A stretch of 64,000 nt of DNA from Bartonella sp. AU55XJBT. GTDB lineage: Bacteria; Pseudomonadota; Alphaproteobacteria; Rhizobiales; Rhizobiaceae. The notes beneath the pieces are model-generated. The model saw only the letters and a list, made by a program, of their open reading frames with translations. It had not been told where the DNA came from and made no database searches. Below, in pieces: positions 29,701-43,112 of this stretch (position 1 is its first letter; each line of letters starts with the position of its first letter). The stretch lies in NCBI RefSeq assembly GCF_028618525.1, contig NZ_JAQITC010000001.1, forward strand, positions 62,001-126,000, in the 5' to 3' direction. The translations under genes were made by a program, and so were the position numbers.

Positions 29701-32700
29701 CTGTTTTCCAAGCGTTTTTGCTAATATTTCAGAAGGAAGACGCCATGTCCGATCAAGATAGATAAGTGGCGTTGCATATTTTTGATAGACAATCGCTTCT
29801 TTAAGTGAGGTTCCGCTCTGGTACAGTGCAACTTGTGAGCGTGTCCATGCCATTGAAAGTTCTTTTTGAAACATATCAGGTTGTCGATAATGTTTCATAT
29901 GATGATGCAGCGCTTCTTGTGTATGAGCAACAAAAGTCCAAAAAATAAGTTCTGCTTTTCCATGGGCTGGAATTTTTATACGGCATCGCAGTGACATAAT
30001 AGGATCAAGAACACAACCTTGACTATTACTAAAATGAGCATTTCGATCAAATGCAGCGGGACGATGAATGGATCGCCCCCGACCAATAAACAGTGAGCGA
30101 TCCGTTTCAGCTTCTGTTTCTCTAAGAGTATCTGTTGTACTGGAAACAAAATGAACAATATAAATTTCAGGATCATTAGGTGAGCGTTTGCGCCTTTTGG
30201 CAAAAATTGTTTTGCCTTCCTCAGCAATTTCTGTCTCTATAAACATTCGTGAAAAAACAGGATGAGCACAATCCATATCCATTGTTGCAAGCGCTAGTTC
30301 ACCATACGAAGTAACTTCGATAAGACAGTCTTTGTTTGTTGTATTCATCAGTTGAATACGTCTACCTTCGCCGCACCCTTCAGAGATAATAAGACATTCA
30401 AGGGTTGATTTGATACCATCAACCATTTTCGTATATTCAGCCTTTTCATCCGTAAAAATGCTGACAGCTTCTTCTTCAATAACGCGTGTTGGTTCGCTGG
30501 TTACAGACCACCACCGTCCACTATGTGTATTGCGTAGAAAGAATAAAATCCCTTGTTGATCTTCTGTCGCATCAGGAATAAAGCGCGTAATCGCATAATC
30601 GTACCAACGGCTATAGCCAGAACCATTCGCTGTCAACATGATAGAATAAAAGCCGTGAGACAAAAGCAAAGTTTCCCGTGGTTTAAGCAGCGGATTTGTA
30701 ATAATGCGTAAAGGAGCGGCATCCAATGCTTCAGACTTATTGCGCATACGATTAATAGCTTTGGTGTGAATCACAGGAATAAGATGGGCAGCGCGCTCTT
30801 GTAAAAGCAATTGCGTTGCTTCAATAACGGGATCACGGTGAAAACGATCACGCATTCGCCCTTGAAAAATAACATTGTTAAGAGCAAGGATAGACATACC
30901 ATGATGGTGCGCATAATAATTGCGTACAATAGCGTACTTTTCCCCTGTTTTTACACGTGAAGAGGTAAAATCAACAGAATCATAATAACCATATGTTCCT
31001 AAAGCTCCAAGATCACGGAGTCGTTTTAAGTTGGCAACAGCGCAAGCAGGAGCATATTGTGCTGCAAGAAAGCTAGCATAAGGAGCAATGACAGCATTGC
31101 GTGAAAGACCACGTTGGAGTCCGAGGCTTGGAACACCAAAATGAGCATATTGGTAATTCATTAAATGATCACGAGCATTAAATGCAGCCTCTGAAATACC
31201 CCATGGCAATTCCCGTGTGTGAGCATATTGTATTTGACAACGAATAATCAACCGATTGGTTTGATCCAAGAGAGAGCCTAAAGGTTCATGCATCACAAGA
31301 GATGGCATAAGATATTCGAACATAGAACCAGACCATGATAAAAGAGCACCTTTCCACCCTATGGGGACGAGGAGTCGACCAAGATGAAACCAATGTTTAG
31401 GCTTTATATCCCCTTTTGCGATAGCAAAAAAACTTGCAAGACGTGCCTCTGAAGCGAGTAGATCATAACAGTTTTCATCGAGTTTGTTTTCTTGAACACG
31501 ATATCCAATGGATAAGAGATGCCGTTTAGGTTGTTCTAAAAAGCCAAATTTCATATCAAAGGCTATTTGCCTTGCCGCTATAGCCAATCTGTTTAGTTTT
31601 TTGCATAATTTTTCAGGATCATAATGAGCCGTTGCATCATGATGATAAGCGTCGCAAGTTTCGATAAGGCATTTAGCCCAACAAAGCGCACGAGCCGATT
31701 CTATTGTTTGAATTTTCTGGTCGAGTTCATTAACTAAGTCTACAATATCGTGGGCTGCACATGAAAGATCCTTGATGTGAAAAGGTATCGTATTTTCTTG
31801 TTCTACAAAAGTACGGACAGAGTGATGAAAACGAACAATATTTTCTTCAACTCTTTGGCGTAAAGCACGTAAACTGAGTTGATGGTCTGAAATTTCTTTA
31901 ACCGTTTCTTCAAGAATAATAAGAACATCCGATAAACCTTCTCGATCACTTTGAAAAAGAAGATGCGGTTTTTCAGCCCATTCCCTTAAGGCAGAAGAGA
32001 GTGTTACCAAATGACCAGCAAGATTTCCTGAATCAACGGTTGAGACATAAGTGGGTAAAAGAGGTCTGAGTGTATCCGTTGCATACCAATTATAGAGGTG
32101 ACCATGGAACTTTTCCATTTTTGCAAGAGAGCGTAATGTACATTCAATACGGGTAATTGTTTCTTCAAAACCAATCCAGCCAAAATCACGTGCCGCAATA
32201 ACAGAAAGGAGATAAACCCCGATATTTGTAGGGGATGTACGTTGAGCAACAAGCGGTTCAGGGTCTTCTTGAAAATTATCGGGAGGCAAATAATTGTTTT
32301 GCTCATTGACAAAGGTTGAATAATAAAGCCATGTCCGCCGTGCAATAGAGCGGAGGATTTTTTCATCTTTTGAAGAAAGTTCAAGGCTATCTTGAAATGT
32401 TGAAGGTCGACTCGCAACCCAAGCAATGAAAGGTGAAAAAAACCATACTATCCCAAAAGGCAAAGCAATAAAGCTTGCAAAACTATCAAAAAAAAGAGCG
32501 AGTGTTAGGGCAAGAGCACCAATAAGTGATGCTGGTGCCATTGTAAAAACATAGAAAAGCAAACTATTAGGCATTGATTTTGTTGTGGCAGAGGTTTTCC
32601 ATTCAAGAAGATGCTGTCTTGAAATCGTCATACGATAGAGTGTACGAATAATCGCATCAGTCATAAAATAGGCCGAATGAGCAAGAAAAGTCGTCTTAAG

Positions 32701-35346
32701 AAAGATATCAGCGCTTGTAAGAGCGGTTTTATTCCAAATTAATCGAAAATGTCCGCGCAAAGAATGATCTATATTGGATGAAAAAAACGTTTTTAATACA
32801 CATAAAATGGGGGCAATGAAGGCGCTAAACAGCAAAAATATCTGCCAGATGATTGCACTCTTCAATGACAAAAGAGCCCATCCTGCAAACGCTGCAAATA
32901 ACCACATTAATGGTGTAAGAGAACGACGCAAATTATCCTGCATTTTCCAACGCATCACGGAGCTTATTTGACGGGAACAAAAAAGATAGGGCAAAAGTTG
33001 CCAATCACCACGAATCCAGCGATGATAACGCATAACATCAATATTATAAGCCGTTGGATAGTCCTCAATGACTGTGATGCTACTAACCAGAGCAGTACGG
33101 GCATATCCTCCTTCTAAGAGATCATGACTAAGAACAGTATTTTCTTTAACTTTGCCGTCAAGTGCTTGTTCAAATGCATCAATATGATAAAGACCTTTAC
33201 CGATAAAAGTACCTTCTCCTAAAAGATCTTGATAAGTATCAGAAACAGCAAAAACATAAGGATCAATACCACGGTTGGTCGAAAAAACCCGTTGGAAAAT
33301 TGATGTTTTTTTTCCTGTTGTCAGAGACGGCATAATGCGTGGCTGCAAAACGCTATAGCCTTTGACAACTTTTCCACTTTGCGGATCAAAAATGGGATGA
33401 TTGAGTGGATGATTAAGCTTTCCAACAAGTTTTGTGACACTTTCAGGGGTAAGACGTGTATCACAATCCAGTGTCATAACAAAACGGCAATCCATAGGAA
33501 GATTTGGATCAGGAGAGTAAAAACTCGTATTTTCATCGCCCCTTAAAAGCCGATTGAGTTCATGAAGTTTTCCCCGCTTTCGTTCCCATCCCATCCAACA
33601 TTTTTCACCGCTATTATAAAGGCGTCGGCGATGTAAAAGGAAAAAAACAGGAAGTTCATCACGATGATAACGACTATTGAGTTTATCAATACCATTTTGC
33701 GCATAGCGAAGCAAATCAAGATCGTCTTGCGTTTCTCTTAAGGGAGCATCTACCCAATCTGTAATGAGTGCAAAATGGACCGCACCTTTAGGATTGGAAA
33801 GATAGTGTACTTCAAGATTGTGCACTTGCGCATCAATATCATCGCGTGATGTTATCAAAGTAGGTACAACAACCATTGTCCGTGCATGTTTTGGAATACC
33901 TTCTTTATATTCATAACCAATGAGCTGTCTTGATGGAACAAACCAAGAAACAACTATATTAAAGAAGGAAAAAGCCGCATCCATAGCAGGAAAAAGCGCC
34001 AATACAGTAAAGCAAAGGGACATCCAGAGTGTCATGCCAGATATTTGGAAAAAGGTATAGACTGCAAGCAAAAGAGCAAGCGTCAGAAAAGAGACAGGAA
34101 TGGCAATGACTCTCAGTTTTAAGCAATAAAAAGCGCGTGCCCATTTTATGAGAAGAGGCGGCGTATATCCACAAGCCTTTTCAAATATACCACGACCATC
34201 ACCGACAAGATACCACCCAACAGAGGAATAATGAGGCATATCTTCAATAGTGGGATTTGCCATTTCTACAGATTTGTGTGCAACTTCCAGCTCGCTAAGA
34301 GACGAAAAGCGTGAAATTTTTTCAATGACTTGTCGATAAATACCGCGTGAATGGGGATCAATTTCAGAAAAATCACTCTTTTTACGCAAAATAGCATCGA
34401 CACAACTCACTGTTTCAAACCATACGGTCCAATCAACATCATCTATCACTTTAAGAGCACAAATAATATTGCCCATGGTCACACCATCTGCCGCCTGTCT
34501 GGTATGCTCATCGGCTGTTGCACTTTCTAAGCTACTGCCTTGACTTTCTAATTGCTTTTCAAGCCAAGTTAACGCTACGGTTGAATCGATAGATGCACTG
34601 CGCAGGCGATAGAATAAATGCGCTGAAAAAGTTGGGTCAGCAGTAAATAATTTGTACTGCGTAAAAAGAGAGTTTAGATTTGTTTTATTTTCTAAAAGAG
34701 AAATTTTATCAGCTACTTGACTGGCAAGATGGCGCATCTGGCGCGCTTTTTTGATACGCACTGAAAGACGACGAACATTTTCAATGAGTAGCATTTGCAT
34801 AACTGAAGGAAGAGCCCATAATTCACCAATTGTGAGCGCACAAACTTCTTGAAACCCATTGATCATAGCCGTGAGTGTTTCTTGTGAAAAGCTGCTATCG
34901 GTATGCGCAATATAAAGCCAAGTTAAAGCAAAAATGCGTGGTATTCTTGCTTTTTGTGTAGAAAGAGGAAGTTGCTTTATGAAGGACTTAGAAAAGTTAC
35001 GGCGTAGTTGTTGTATGGTTTTATCAATGGTGTAATGATTATCAATGAGCCATTGCGCAGACGGTGCGATAGTTTCATCATTTTTGGCTGCAAAATCACT
35101 GGTATGAAAGGCATGAAGGATAAGTTTAGCATTTTCATTCAATCTCTTGCGAAAATCTTCTACTCCTTCATATTCAGGGAGTAAAATTTCTTTGCCGGAA
35201 GCTATATCACGCCCTAGGTCATAAAGATCTTCTTGTACTTTATAAATTGCTCGAAGAGGGAAATCACTATTAATAAAATGGTCTTTTCTCTTCTTTTGAG
35301 AAAAAAGTACTTTATGAAAGGTATTGTGCACGCCATAATGTCCCAT
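26752..35346 (-). CDS. ndvB: Cyclic beta-1,2-glucan synthase
   Basis: Giant 2,864-residue inner-membrane enzyme, matching the length of Brucella Cgs and Agrobacterium ChvB (about 2,820-2,870). It starts, extends, cyclises and sizes periplasmic cyclic beta-1,2-glucans. The N-terminal region carries membrane segments near residues 405-460, then a GT84 glycosyltransferase domain with the acidic LDCDTRL motif near 627 and QxxRW-like RWIRGDW near 780, and further membrane segments near 810-1000. A glucoamylase-like region follows ([10 protein letters not shown]), and the C-terminal third is a GH94 phosphorylase domain with GGDWNDGM near 2545 that trims chains. The ATG lacks a strong ribosome-binding site. 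The frame is intact across 8.6 kb. Confidence 0.96.
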   Translation of the reverse strand: MGHYGVHNTFHKVLFSQKKRKDHFINSDFPLRAIYKVQEDLYDLGRDIASGKEILLPEYEGVEDFRKRLNENAKLILHAFHTSDFAAKNDETIAPSAQWLIDNHYTIDKTIQQLRRNFSKSFIKQLPLSTQKARIPRIFALTWLYIAHTDSSFSQETLTAMINGFQEVCALTIGELWALPSVMQMLLIENVRRLSVRIKKARQMRHLASQVADKISLLENKTNLNSLFTQYKLFTADPTFSAHLFYRLRSASIDSTVALTWLEKQLESQGSSLESATADEHTRQAADGVTMGNIICALKVIDDVDWTVWFETVSCVDAILRKKSDFSEIDPHSRGIYRQVIEKISRFSSLSELEVAHKSVEMANPTIEDMPHYSSVGWYLVGDGRGIFEKACGYTPPLLIKWARAFYCLKLRVIAIPVSFLTLALLLAVYTFFQISGMTLWMSLCFTVLALFPAMDAAFSFFNIVVSWFVPSRQLIGYEYKEGIPKHARTMVVVPTLITSRDDIDAQVHNLEVHYLSNPKGAVHFALITDWVDAPLRETQDDLDLLRYAQNGIDKLNSRYHRDELPVFFLLHRRRLYNSGEKCWMGWERKRGKLHELNRLLRGDENTSFYSPDPNLPMDCRFVMTLDCDTRLTPESVTKLVGKLNHPLNHPIFDPQSGKVVKGYSVLQPRIMPSLTTGKKTSIFQRVFSTNRGIDPYVFAVSDTYQDLLGEGTFIGKGLYHIDAFEQALDGKVKENTVLSHDLLEGGYARTALVSSITVIEDYPTAYNIDVMRYHRWIRGDWQLLPYLFCSRQISSVMRWKMQDNLRRSLTPLMWLFAAFAGWALLSLKSAIIWQIFLLFSAFIAPILCVLKTFFSSNIDHSLRGHFRLIWNKTALTSADIFLKTTFLAHSAYFMTDAIIRTLYRMTISRQHLLEWKTSATTKSMPNSLLFYVFTMAPASLIGALALTLALFFDSFASFIALPFGIVWFFSPFIAWVASRPSTFQDSLELSSKDEKILRSIARRTWLYYSTFVNEQNNYLPPDNFQEDPEPLVAQRTSPTNIGVYLLSVIAARDFGWIGFEETITRIECTLRSLAKMEKFHGHLYNWYATDTLRPLLPTYVSTVDSGNLAGHLVTLSSALREWAEKPHLLFQSDREGLSDVLIILEETVKEISDHQLSLRALRQRVEENIVRFHHSVRTFVEQENTIPFHIKDLSCAAHDIVDLVNELDQKIQTIESARALCWAKCLIETCDAYHHDATAHYDPEKLCKKLNRLAIAARQIAFDMKFGFLEQPKRHLLSIGYRVQENKLDENCYDLLASEARLASFFAIAKGDIKPKHWFHLGRLLVPIGWKGALLSWSGSMFEYLMPSLVMHEPLGSLLDQTNRLIIRCQIQYAHTRELPWGISEAAFNARDHLMNYQYAHFGVPSLGLQRGLSRNAVIAPYASFLAAQYAPACAVANLKRLRDLGALGTYGYYDSVDFTSSRVKTGEKYAIVRNYYAHHHGMSILALNNVIFQGRMRDRFHRDPVIEATQLLLQERAAHLIPVIHTKAINRMRNKSEALDAAPLRIITNPLLKPRETLLLSHGFYSIMLTANGSGYSRWYDYAITRFIPDATEDQQGILFFLRNTHSGRWWSVTSEPTRVIEEEAVSIFTDEKAEYTKMVDGIKSTLECLIISEGCGEGRRIQLMNTTNKDCLIEVTSYGELALATMDMDCAHPVFSRMFIETEIAEEGKTIFAKRRKRSPNDPEIYIVHFVSSTTDTLRETEAETDRSLFIGRGRSIHRPAAFDRNAHFSNSQGCVLDPIMSLRCRIKIPAHGKAELIFWTFVAHTQEALHHHMKHYRQPDMFQKELSMAWTRSQVALYQSGTSLKEAIVYQKYATPLIYLDRTWRLPSEILAKTLGKQSDLWPMSISGDNPLCLLRLNNEGNITVLRELLKAHEYWRMRGLIVDLVILNEQAFSYIQNTQRALEWVCESYQHHTQETDARQHIFTLRRDQMSEQSFKTLLASARMILDAENGSLSEQLKRINGSDLDLATRKSHQEFHYKLNFQKNSEERYGTKQTEQSLFSSIGLISQQKSFPILVDGKDLQYWNGYGGFNHHNYYVIRLRGHTTTPHPWINVIANKSFGFHVSAEGAVFTWAHNSRDYQLTPWSNDPVSNRPGEALYLVDRLSLKRFSPVSAVECDENVVYEVCHGFGFSTFKSTHSEIALELTHTLDLEKPVRFSRLILRNEGEKPRSLRLYNYVEWVLGKTQTKYTPFIVPSYEDKWGTHFIQNPYHIEKSQQVTFLSASETPTSTTTNRSEFIGATGTVTHPNVIRKASTLSNTIEAGCDPCSAFAYDIDLLPGQTKEIIFYLGSAENRQEAEKLLDQVRSTDFETLLTQQKQYWSDFVSPLQVKTPDPSFDLMVNHWLPYQIYSCRIMARAAFYQASGAFGFRDQLQDSLSLLLLEPQLAHKQLLNAAAHQFLEGDVQHWWLPDTNAGVRTRISDDIVWLAYATALYVNTTGDDAFLDTLIPFIEGDVLKSGQQDAYFQPAQSSKVATVYEHCALALDLAIKHCGPHGLPLILGGDWNDGMNLVGAQGKGESTWLGWFLGCTLQAFIPLAQKRRDNSRVETWSAYFERLKTSLEKNAWDGAWYRRGYFDDGTPFGSKINDECQIDTIAQSWAVISQMAPLERQKQAMASMLEHLYDEKGKLLRLFWPPFDKTTLEPGYIKGYPPGIRENGGQYTHGAIWSILALAEMNESDKAYHLFSTINPINHGQAPETYRVEPYVMTADIYAVESRSGQGGWTWYTGSAGWFYRAATQAILGIQRQGDLLFLKPHLPSIWPKYEVKMKFYEAVYTIKVKWGSENILHVNGKKYTEVHTGIKLQKTGKHEIIRILKSSKQKS

Positions 35347-35499
35347 TATTATTCAATTACATCGCTTTTTATTTAAATTGTAAGCATTTTATCTGAATAG
35401 TGAACCGTTGATAGACAAAAAACAAACTTTTTGTTTTTATTTGCAAGCAGTTATAATAATTTTTAATGCAATAATTAAAAATTAAGGAAATAATTTCTT

Positions 35500-35537
35500 T
35501 AGAAAATAAAAAGGTCACTCATTTTAGGAGTGACCTT
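35500..35537 (-). terminator. Intrinsic terminator of rpsA
   Basis: AAGGTCACTC and GAGTGACCTT (35511-35520, 35528-35537) form a perfect 10-bp stem with a 7-base loop; on the minus strand it is followed by TTTTTATTTTC. It lies 30 bases beyond the rpsA stop. Confidence 0.9.
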
Positions 35538-35567
35538 AATAATACCATCAATGTTAATGATTAATGA

Positions 35568-37268
35568 TTAATCTTGTTCTTGTTTTTTCAAAGCCGCACC
35601 GAGAATATCACCAAGAGAAGCGCCTGAATCTGTAGAACCATATTGGGCAACAGCTTCTTTTTCCTCTGCAATTTCTAATGCTTTGATCGATACTGAAATT
35701 TTACGTGTTTTTTTATCAAAGGCTGTGATGCGCGCATCAACCTTTTGCCCAATTGCAAAACGCTCAGGACGTTGTTCATCACGATCACGTGCAAGATCAG
35801 CACGCCGAATGGTTGTCTCAAGGTTGTGGTCAATCAATTTCACATCAATATCATTGTCTTTAACAGCAATCACTTCACAGGTTACAACAGCCCCTTTTCG
35901 CAATTCACCAGAAGCAGCTGCTTCTCCAACCTTATCACTGGAAAGCTGCTTAATTCCAAGAGAAATACGCTCTTTTTCAATGTCAACATCAAGGACCACA
36001 GCTTTAACGATATCACCTTTATTGTAAGTATCAATAACTTGTTCACCAGGACGGTTCCAATCGAGATCAGAGAGATGAACCATACCGTCAACATCGCCTT
36101 CAAGCCCAATAAACAGACCAAACTCTGTTTTATTTTTAACCTCTCCCTCAATTTGTGAATTGACAGGAAATTTATTGGCAAAAGCTTCCCATGGATTTTC
36201 AAATGTTTGCTTTAAGCCAAGAGAAATACGCCGTTTAGAAGGATCAATTTCAAGAACAACCACTTCTACTTCTTGTGATGTAGACAGAATTTTTCCAGGG
36301 TGAACATTTTTCTTTGTCCAGCTCATTTCAGAAACATGGATCAATCCTTCAATCCCTGGTTCAATTTCAACAAAACCACCATAATCCGTAATATTGGTCA
36401 CAGCACCCGTAATTTTCTTACCAATCGGATAGCGGACACTGATACTTTCCCAAGGATCACTTTCAAGCTGTTTCATTCCAAGAGAAATACGGTGCGTATC
36501 TTGATTAATGCGAATAATCTGAACTTTGATCGTTTGACCAATTGTGAGCACTTCAGATGGGTGATTAACACGCCGCCATGCCATATCTGTAACGTGTAAG
36601 AGACCATCAATCCCACCAAGGTCAACAAAGGCACCATAATCTGTGATATTTTTCACCACACCTTCAACAATTTGGTTTTCTTCAAGATTTTGTACGATTT
36701 CTGAACGTTGCTCAGCGCGGCTTTCTTCTAAGACAGTACGACGTGAGACCACAATATTGCCACGACGACGATCCATCTTCAAAATTTCAAAAGATTGTGC
36801 ATTATGCATGAGAGGTGAAACATCGCGAATGGGACGAATATCAACTTGGCTGCGCGGCAAGAAAGCAACCGCTCCATCAAGATCAACTGTGAAACCACCT
36901 TTTACTTGGCTAAAGATAACGCCCTCAACGCGTGTACCAGCATTGAATTTTTCCTCTAAACGGACCCAACTTTCTTCGCGACGTGCTTTTTCACGCGATA
37001 AAACAGCTTCGCCCATCGCATTTTCAATGCGTTCAATATAAACCTCAACTTCATCGCCAACTTGCAAAGAACCATCTTTTGCTTTAGCTCCAAATTCTTT
37101 GAGAGGAATACGTCCTTCGACTTTAAGTCCAGCATCAATAATGGCCATGTCTTTTTCGATTGCAATAACACGACCTTTAACAACAGATCCTTCATTAAGA
37201 TCATTGGTTTGAAAAGATTCTGTTAAAAGGGCTTCAAAATCCGCTGTTGTGGGATTGTATTGTGACAT
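35568..37268 (-). CDS. rpsA: 30S ribosomal protein S1
   Basis: 566-residue S1 with six S1 RNA-binding repeats, needed for initiation on most mRNAs. Repeats begin near residues 22, 107, 193, 279, 366 and 453; the third to fifth show the family phrase VTDYGAFVDLGGIDGLLHV and its variants. AGGAG lies before the ATG, downstream of a compact hairpin, suggesting control of translation of its own mRNA. A 7-base tandem repeat (TTAATGA) overlaps the stop codon on the plus strand (35554-35573). aroA-cmk-rpsA is a conserved order. Confidence 0.98.
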   Translation of the reverse strand: MSQYNPTTADFEALLTESFQTNDLNEGSVVKGRVIAIEKDMAIIDAGLKVEGRIPLKEFGAKAKDGSLQVGDEVEVYIERIENAMGEAVLSREKARREESWVRLEEKFNAGTRVEGVIFSQVKGGFTVDLDGAVAFLPRSQVDIRPIRDVSPLMHNAQSFEILKMDRRRGNIVVSRRTVLEESRAEQRSEIVQNLEENQIVEGVVKNITDYGAFVDLGGIDGLLHVTDMAWRRVNHPSEVLTIGQTIKVQIIRINQDTHRISLGMKQLESDPWESISVRYPIGKKITGAVTNITDYGGFVEIEPGIEGLIHVSEMSWTKKNVHPGKILSTSQEVEVVVLEIDPSKRRISLGLKQTFENPWEAFANKFPVNSQIEGEVKNKTEFGLFIGLEGDVDGMVHLSDLDWNRPGEQVIDTYNKGDIVKAVVLDVDIEKERISLGIKQLSSDKVGEAAASGELRKGAVVTCEVIAVKDNDIDVKLIDHNLETTIRRADLARDRDEQRPERFAIGQKVDARITAFDKKTRKISVSIKALEIAEEKEAVAQYGSTDSGASLGDILGAALKKQEQD

Positions 37269-37384
37269 AAGAACTCCTAATATATACCTTATCTTGTAAG
37301 GTATGAGCGCTAGGTTAGTGTTAACATGGGCAACTCCTTAGCCTTTTTCCTTAAATAAAGGAGGAAAAATTAGCGCCAAGCTGG
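37269..37384 (-). promoter_or_regulatory. Structured rpsA leader
   Basis: The 133 bases between cmk and rpsA fold well on the minus strand: TACCTTA/TAAGGTA (37285-37303, 7 bp) directly before the ribosome-binding site, a TTTTTCC/GGAAAAA hairpin near 37345-37370, and a longer-range GCGCTA/TAGCGC pairing. This is probably an S1-responsive leader, although no family is assigned. Confidence 0.45.
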
Positions 37385-37401
37385 GAGCTGCCTTAATGAA
37401 C

Positions 37402-39395
<1,994 letters not shown>

Positions 39396-39560
39396 CTAAC
39401 CTTTATGAAATTATGCATCCTTTAGCACATGCTTTAAAGGGCGTCATGAAAAAATCTGCGTGGAACAGTGTATTTATCTTTGACAAAGGCATTATTTTTC
39501 GATTAAGCACCATAAAATTTATCTTTTAATGGAATAGAATTAATCAAAGAGGCACGGTTT

Positions 39561-39941
39561 ATGGCAAAACAGGAACTTGGAACGAAACGTGTTGATCCAG
39601 AAACAGGAAAAAAATTTTACGATCTAAATCGCGACCCTATTGTGTCACCTTATACAGGAATCTCTTATCCGCGTTCTTATTTTGAGGTTGCGGCAGCTGA
39701 AGCAAACAATGAAGAAGAAGTAGATACTGAAGAGCTTGATACAGCACTTGAAAAGTCTGCTTTTATGCTTCTTGAAGAGGATGATGACGGTTCTAAAGAT
39801 GACGATCTTCCTGATTTAGAAGATAGTGATGTGGATCTTGGTGATGACGATGATACATTTTTATCTCACGATGAGGACGATGAGGATGATGACGTTACCG
39901 ATATTCTCGGAGGCGGCGTTTCTAATGATGACGATGCTTAA
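39561..39941 (+). CDS. TIGR02300 (FYDLN acid domain) family protein
   Basis: 126-residue protein found throughout the Alphaproteobacteria. The N-terminal 45 residues are conserved (GTKRVDPETGKKFYDLNRDPIVSPYTG), with the FYDLN motif that names the family. The rest is extremely acidic, with long runs of Asp and Glu, ending in DILGGG. Function unknown; the tail may bind basic proteins or cations, which is speculation. It is divergent from aroA and followed by tRNA-Ala. Confidence 0.88.
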   Translation: MAKQELGTKRVDPETGKKFYDLNRDPIVSPYTGISYPRSYFEVAAAEANNEEEVDTEELDTALEKSAFMLLEEDDDGSKDDDLPDLEDSDVDLGDDDDTFLSHDEDDEDDDVTDILGGGVSNDDDA

Positions 39942-40057
39942 AAGAAGTAAAAGAAAATATCTTTTCTGTTAAATGCAAATTCTTCTTGATCTTCAATTTT
40001 TATCGTTTTAAAAAAATTGAAATTATAGGCTGTCTTTTGGGGAAAAATTTGTTTTTA

Positions 40058-40133
<76 letters not shown>

Positions 40134-40598
40134 AAAGAACCAACTCTTCTATCAAGAAGAATCAATTTGGGAAGTTTATGTGCTTTGTAACCTTTCCTGT
40201 GGTGTTGTATAGCCTGTGTTTTAACGCTCTTATAATGCCCTTTTAATTGTTCGTTGGATTGTAAATTTTACTTTCATGACAATAAAAAGCGATATTATAT
40301 TTTAGAATTTTTCTTCAGCGCTCTCTAGTATTTCGCCCAGAGTCAAAAGCGAGTGCCAAATGGAGGATTGTGTTCATTGTAAATTTTTCGAACAAAGGGG
40401 AACAAAAATATCGAGAGTATCTTCAAATGTATTGTATACTGCAAAAGTGTTCTGTCATTTTAGTTTATTAAAAAAATAACAACTTATTTCATTTCGACAA
40501 TTGGACAAACGATACAACCTTATCACCCTATAAGAAATTTTGCTCTCAAATTAATTTTATCCCATCAATTCCTTAATTGGGATTTTCAAAAATCTTCC
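40134..40598. other. Spacer after tRNA-Ala
   Basis: 465 bases. No direct repeat of the tRNA 3' end is present nearby, so there is no sign of an integrated element. A 39-residue frame at 40360-40479 with two close cysteines has no clear support. AT-rich and otherwise featureless. Confidence 0.5.
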
Positions 40599-41186
40599 CT
40601 AATGCCATCCACATCTCCTTAATTGCTGTTCATAGAGCCTCGATATTCTTGCCATGCGCTGTGCTGCCTGTGAAAGCGCAGCATTAACATTTCCACCACT
40701 CCGCGCATAAGCGCCATGCCCCATATGATAATTTAGATAAAGGCTATAGGCATCATCAAACCTCACTCCATTGCGTTGAACACTTTGACGATGATACCAA
40801 GCAACAAAATCAGCAGCATCTGCAAAATTAGTACGCCATGCAAAAGACTTTCCTGTAGAGCGCAGATACATTGCCCATGTACTGTCAAGCGCTTGAGAAT
40901 AACCATAAGCTGTCGATCGACGCTTCCATGGAATAAAACCAAGTAGTTTTTTGCGTGGAGGACGTGCATTACGACGAAAGCCCGATTCCATATTAATGGT
41001 CGCAAGAATAATAGGCATAGGAATTCCATAGCGCCTTTCTGCTCTTTGAGATGCCCTACCCCAATTGTCAAAAAAACCATTTTTTTGTGCTAGAATAGCA
41101 CAAGCATTGTTTGTGTGGAGGGGAGTAGTTGTTGCACACCCCCCTAGCAGAAACACCAGTGCCCCTAAAAACAAAAGGTGTCGCAT
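40599..41186 (-). CDS. Lytic transglycosylase (SLT domain) lipoprotein
   Basis: 195-residue lipoprotein with a lipobox LLGGC ending at about residue 17, so it should be acylated and envelope-bound. The SLT-type domain includes RYGIPMPIILATINMESGF, with the likely catalytic glutamate in NMESGF, then AYGYSQALDSTW and NYHMGHGAY, all family marks. It should cleave peptidoglycan glycan strands with anhydro-muramyl formation. The frame opens 6 codons earlier, but AGGGAAT immediately before the ATG at 41186 and the signal peptide favour that start. It lies downstream of rmuC on the same strand after about 95 bases. Confidence 0.88.
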   Translation of the reverse strand: MRHLLFLGALVFLLGGCATTTPLHTNNACAILAQKNGFFDNWGRASQRAERRYGIPMPIILATINMESGFRRNARPPRKKLLGFIPWKRRSTAYGYSQALDSTWAMYLRSTGKSFAWRTNFADAADFVAWYHRQSVQRNGVRFDDAYSLYLNYHMGHGAYARSGGNVNAALSQAAQRMARISRLYEQQLRRCGWH

Positions 41187-41299
41187 ATTCCCTATTCCTC
41201 TCATTTAAGAAATAAAACAAGATAGAGATACTAAAAAATTATTACCAATCAATAAAGAACATGATCCTAACTTGTGATCGTTGAGAAGCTTGATTTACT

Positions 41300-42484
41300 T
41301 TATTCTTCATCAACCAAACGCAATATTTGCGACTGAGTTGATGTTGTCATTTTTGCTGGTTCAGAATAATTTTCTTTTAATTCGACAGTTTCAATGCGAT
41401 TTGCCCGTTTCATAATTTTAGAGGACGATATTAAAATTCCCTCTATATCTTCTCCTGCTTTGTGAAAGTGCTTCTGTAGTGCGCGAACACGGCTATCCAT
41501 TCGTCCAAAATCTTCCATCAATTTTGCTACTTCTGATTGAATTAAATGCGCTTGTTCACGCATCCGCGCATCTTTCATAATGGTTTGTACAACTTGGACA
41601 GAGAGCATCAACAAAGACGGTGAAACAATAATCACATGGGCTCTATTGGCTTTTTGTACCAATGGCTCAAAATCCTCATAAATTGTCGCAAAAATCGATT
41701 CCGATGGTACAAAGAGAAAAGCGGTGTCATGGGTTTCTCCAGGAATTAAATATTTTTGCGCAATATCACGGATATGGACTTCCATATCCGTGCGAAATTG
41801 GCGTTCTGCCTCTTGACGTTCTTGAGCTGTTGTTGCTTTACGCATGGTATTCCAAGCTTCCAGAGGAAATTTAGCATCCACAACAAGAGAAGGCGCTTTA
41901 TTTGGCATGTGAATGAGACAATCTGGCCGCTTTCCATTTGAAAGAACAGCTTGAAAAGCATAAGAATTTAGTGGTAGAGCATCAGCAATAATTGCTTCCA
42001 TCCGCCCTTGACCAAAAGTACCACGCGTCTGCTTATTGCTTAAAATGGATTGCAGTTGAACAACTTGTCCCGTAAGTGACTGAATATTATTTTGCGCTGC
42101 ATCAATGACCGCTAAACGCTCTTGCAAACGATTTAAATTCTCATAAGTTGATTTTGTCTGTACCTGAAGTGTTTGACCTATATTGGCTGTCATGCCATTG
42201 AGTTGCTCACTGAGTGACTTATTCAATTCAGCCTGTCTTTGACCGAAAATTTCAGCCATCGTTTGCATTCGCCCTTGCATTTCAGCTTGTGTTTTGAGCA
42301 ATGTAGCCATCTGCTCTTGTGCCTCACGCGCACGCTTGGCAACTTCACTTTCCAAAAATGCCTTTTTTCGATGAGAATAAATCAACATAAAAAATGCTAA
42401 GCAAAGGAGTATCAATAAAAGCAGGGCGCTCAGTTTCGTAAACGACTCATCAGCAAGTATAAAAGAAAAAAACGAATCAAACAT
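41300..42484 (-). CDS. rmuC: DNA recombination protein RmuC
   Basis: 394-residue RmuC homologue, a protein linked to limiting inversions and rearrangements at inverted repeats; it has a nuclease-like fold. A membrane segment at residues 15-35 is followed by a coiled coil (about 36-150) rich in Gln and Glu and the RmuC domain (about 155-350): GRMEAIIADALPLNSY, PSLVVDAKFPLEAW, DTAFLFVPSESIFATIYED, and VSPSLLMLSVQVV. Divergent from def, with 91 bases between. Confidence 0.93.
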   Translation of the reverse strand: MFDSFFSFILADESFTKLSALLLLILLCLAFFMLIYSHRKKAFLESEVAKRAREAQEQMATLLKTQAEMQGRMQTMAEIFGQRQAELNKSLSEQLNGMTANIGQTLQVQTKSTYENLNRLQERLAVIDAAQNNIQSLTGQVVQLQSILSNKQTRGTFGQGRMEAIIADALPLNSYAFQAVLSNGKRPDCLIHMPNKAPSLVVDAKFPLEAWNTMRKATTAQERQEAERQFRTDMEVHIRDIAQKYLIPGETHDTAFLFVPSESIFATIYEDFEPLVQKANRAHVIIVSPSLLMLSVQVVQTIMKDARMREQAHLIQSEVAKLMEDFGRMDSRVRALQKHFHKAGEDIEGILISSSKIMKRANRIETVELKENYSEPAKMTTSTQSQILRLVDEE

Positions 42485-42575
42485 GAGAAGTAATATAACG
42501 CCCTCATCATAAAAAAGCGCAAGAATTTGTTATTCAATATTGACCCATAACAAAGCATTGATTAATCTATTCCGC

Positions 42576-43112
42576 ATGCCAATAAAATCTTTAGTGACTT
42601 TACCAGATCCGATTTTACGGGAAGTATCCAAACCCATCGACCAAGTCGATACAGCTCTCCAGAAGCTCGCGGATGATATGCTCGAAACTATGTATAATGC
42701 TAAAGGTATTGGTCTTGCTGCTATTCAAATTGGCATACCACTACGCATGTTGGTTATAGATGTCTCTGGAAATTCTGAAGATAAGCAGAAAAAGCCCTTT
42801 GTTATTATCAACCCTGAGATTTTATGGCTTTCAGATGAGCGCAATATTTATAAAGAAGGTTGTCTTTCTATTCCTGACTATTTTGCGGAAGTTGAACGCC
42901 CTAAACGCCTGCGTATTCGCTATCAAAACCGTGAAGGAAAACAGACAGAAATTGAAGCAGATGACCTCTTGGCAACTTGCTTACAGCATGAAATGGATCA
43001 TTTAGATGGGCGTCTTTTTATTGATTATATCTCAAAAATCAAACGCGATATGGTGATACGAAAATTTAAAAAACGCGCAAAAGAAAAAAATACTCAGGAA
43101 GCAATTTTGTAA
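42576..43112 (+). CDS. def: Peptide deformylase
   Basis: 178-residue metalloenzyme that removes formyl from nascent proteins. Motif I reads [10 protein letters not shown], with Ile where many relatives have Pro, motif [11 protein letters not shown] supplies the metal Cys, and motif [13 protein letters not shown] supplies the His pair and catalytic Glu. The ATG at 42576 gives the standard [12 protein letters not shown] start; an upstream TTG extension is unlikely. Its stop overlaps the fmt start as TAATG. Confidence 0.96.
   Translation: MPIKSLVTLPDPILREVSKPIDQVDTALQKLADDMLETMYNAKGIGLAAIQIGIPLRMLVIDVSGNSEDKQKKPFVIINPEILWLSDERNIYKEGCLSIPDYFAEVERPKRLRIRYQNREGKQTEIEADDLLATCLQHEMDHLDGRLFIDYISKIKRDMVIRKFKKRAKEKNTQEAIL

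Noticed and set aside
35554..35573. TTAATGA tandem repeat at the rpsA stop
   Set aside because: Under three units and low complexity; no function suggested beyond chance slippage.
40360..40479. 39-residue frame with a CxxC pair after tRNA-Ala
   Set aside because: Weak support; one short motif is not enough to call a gene.
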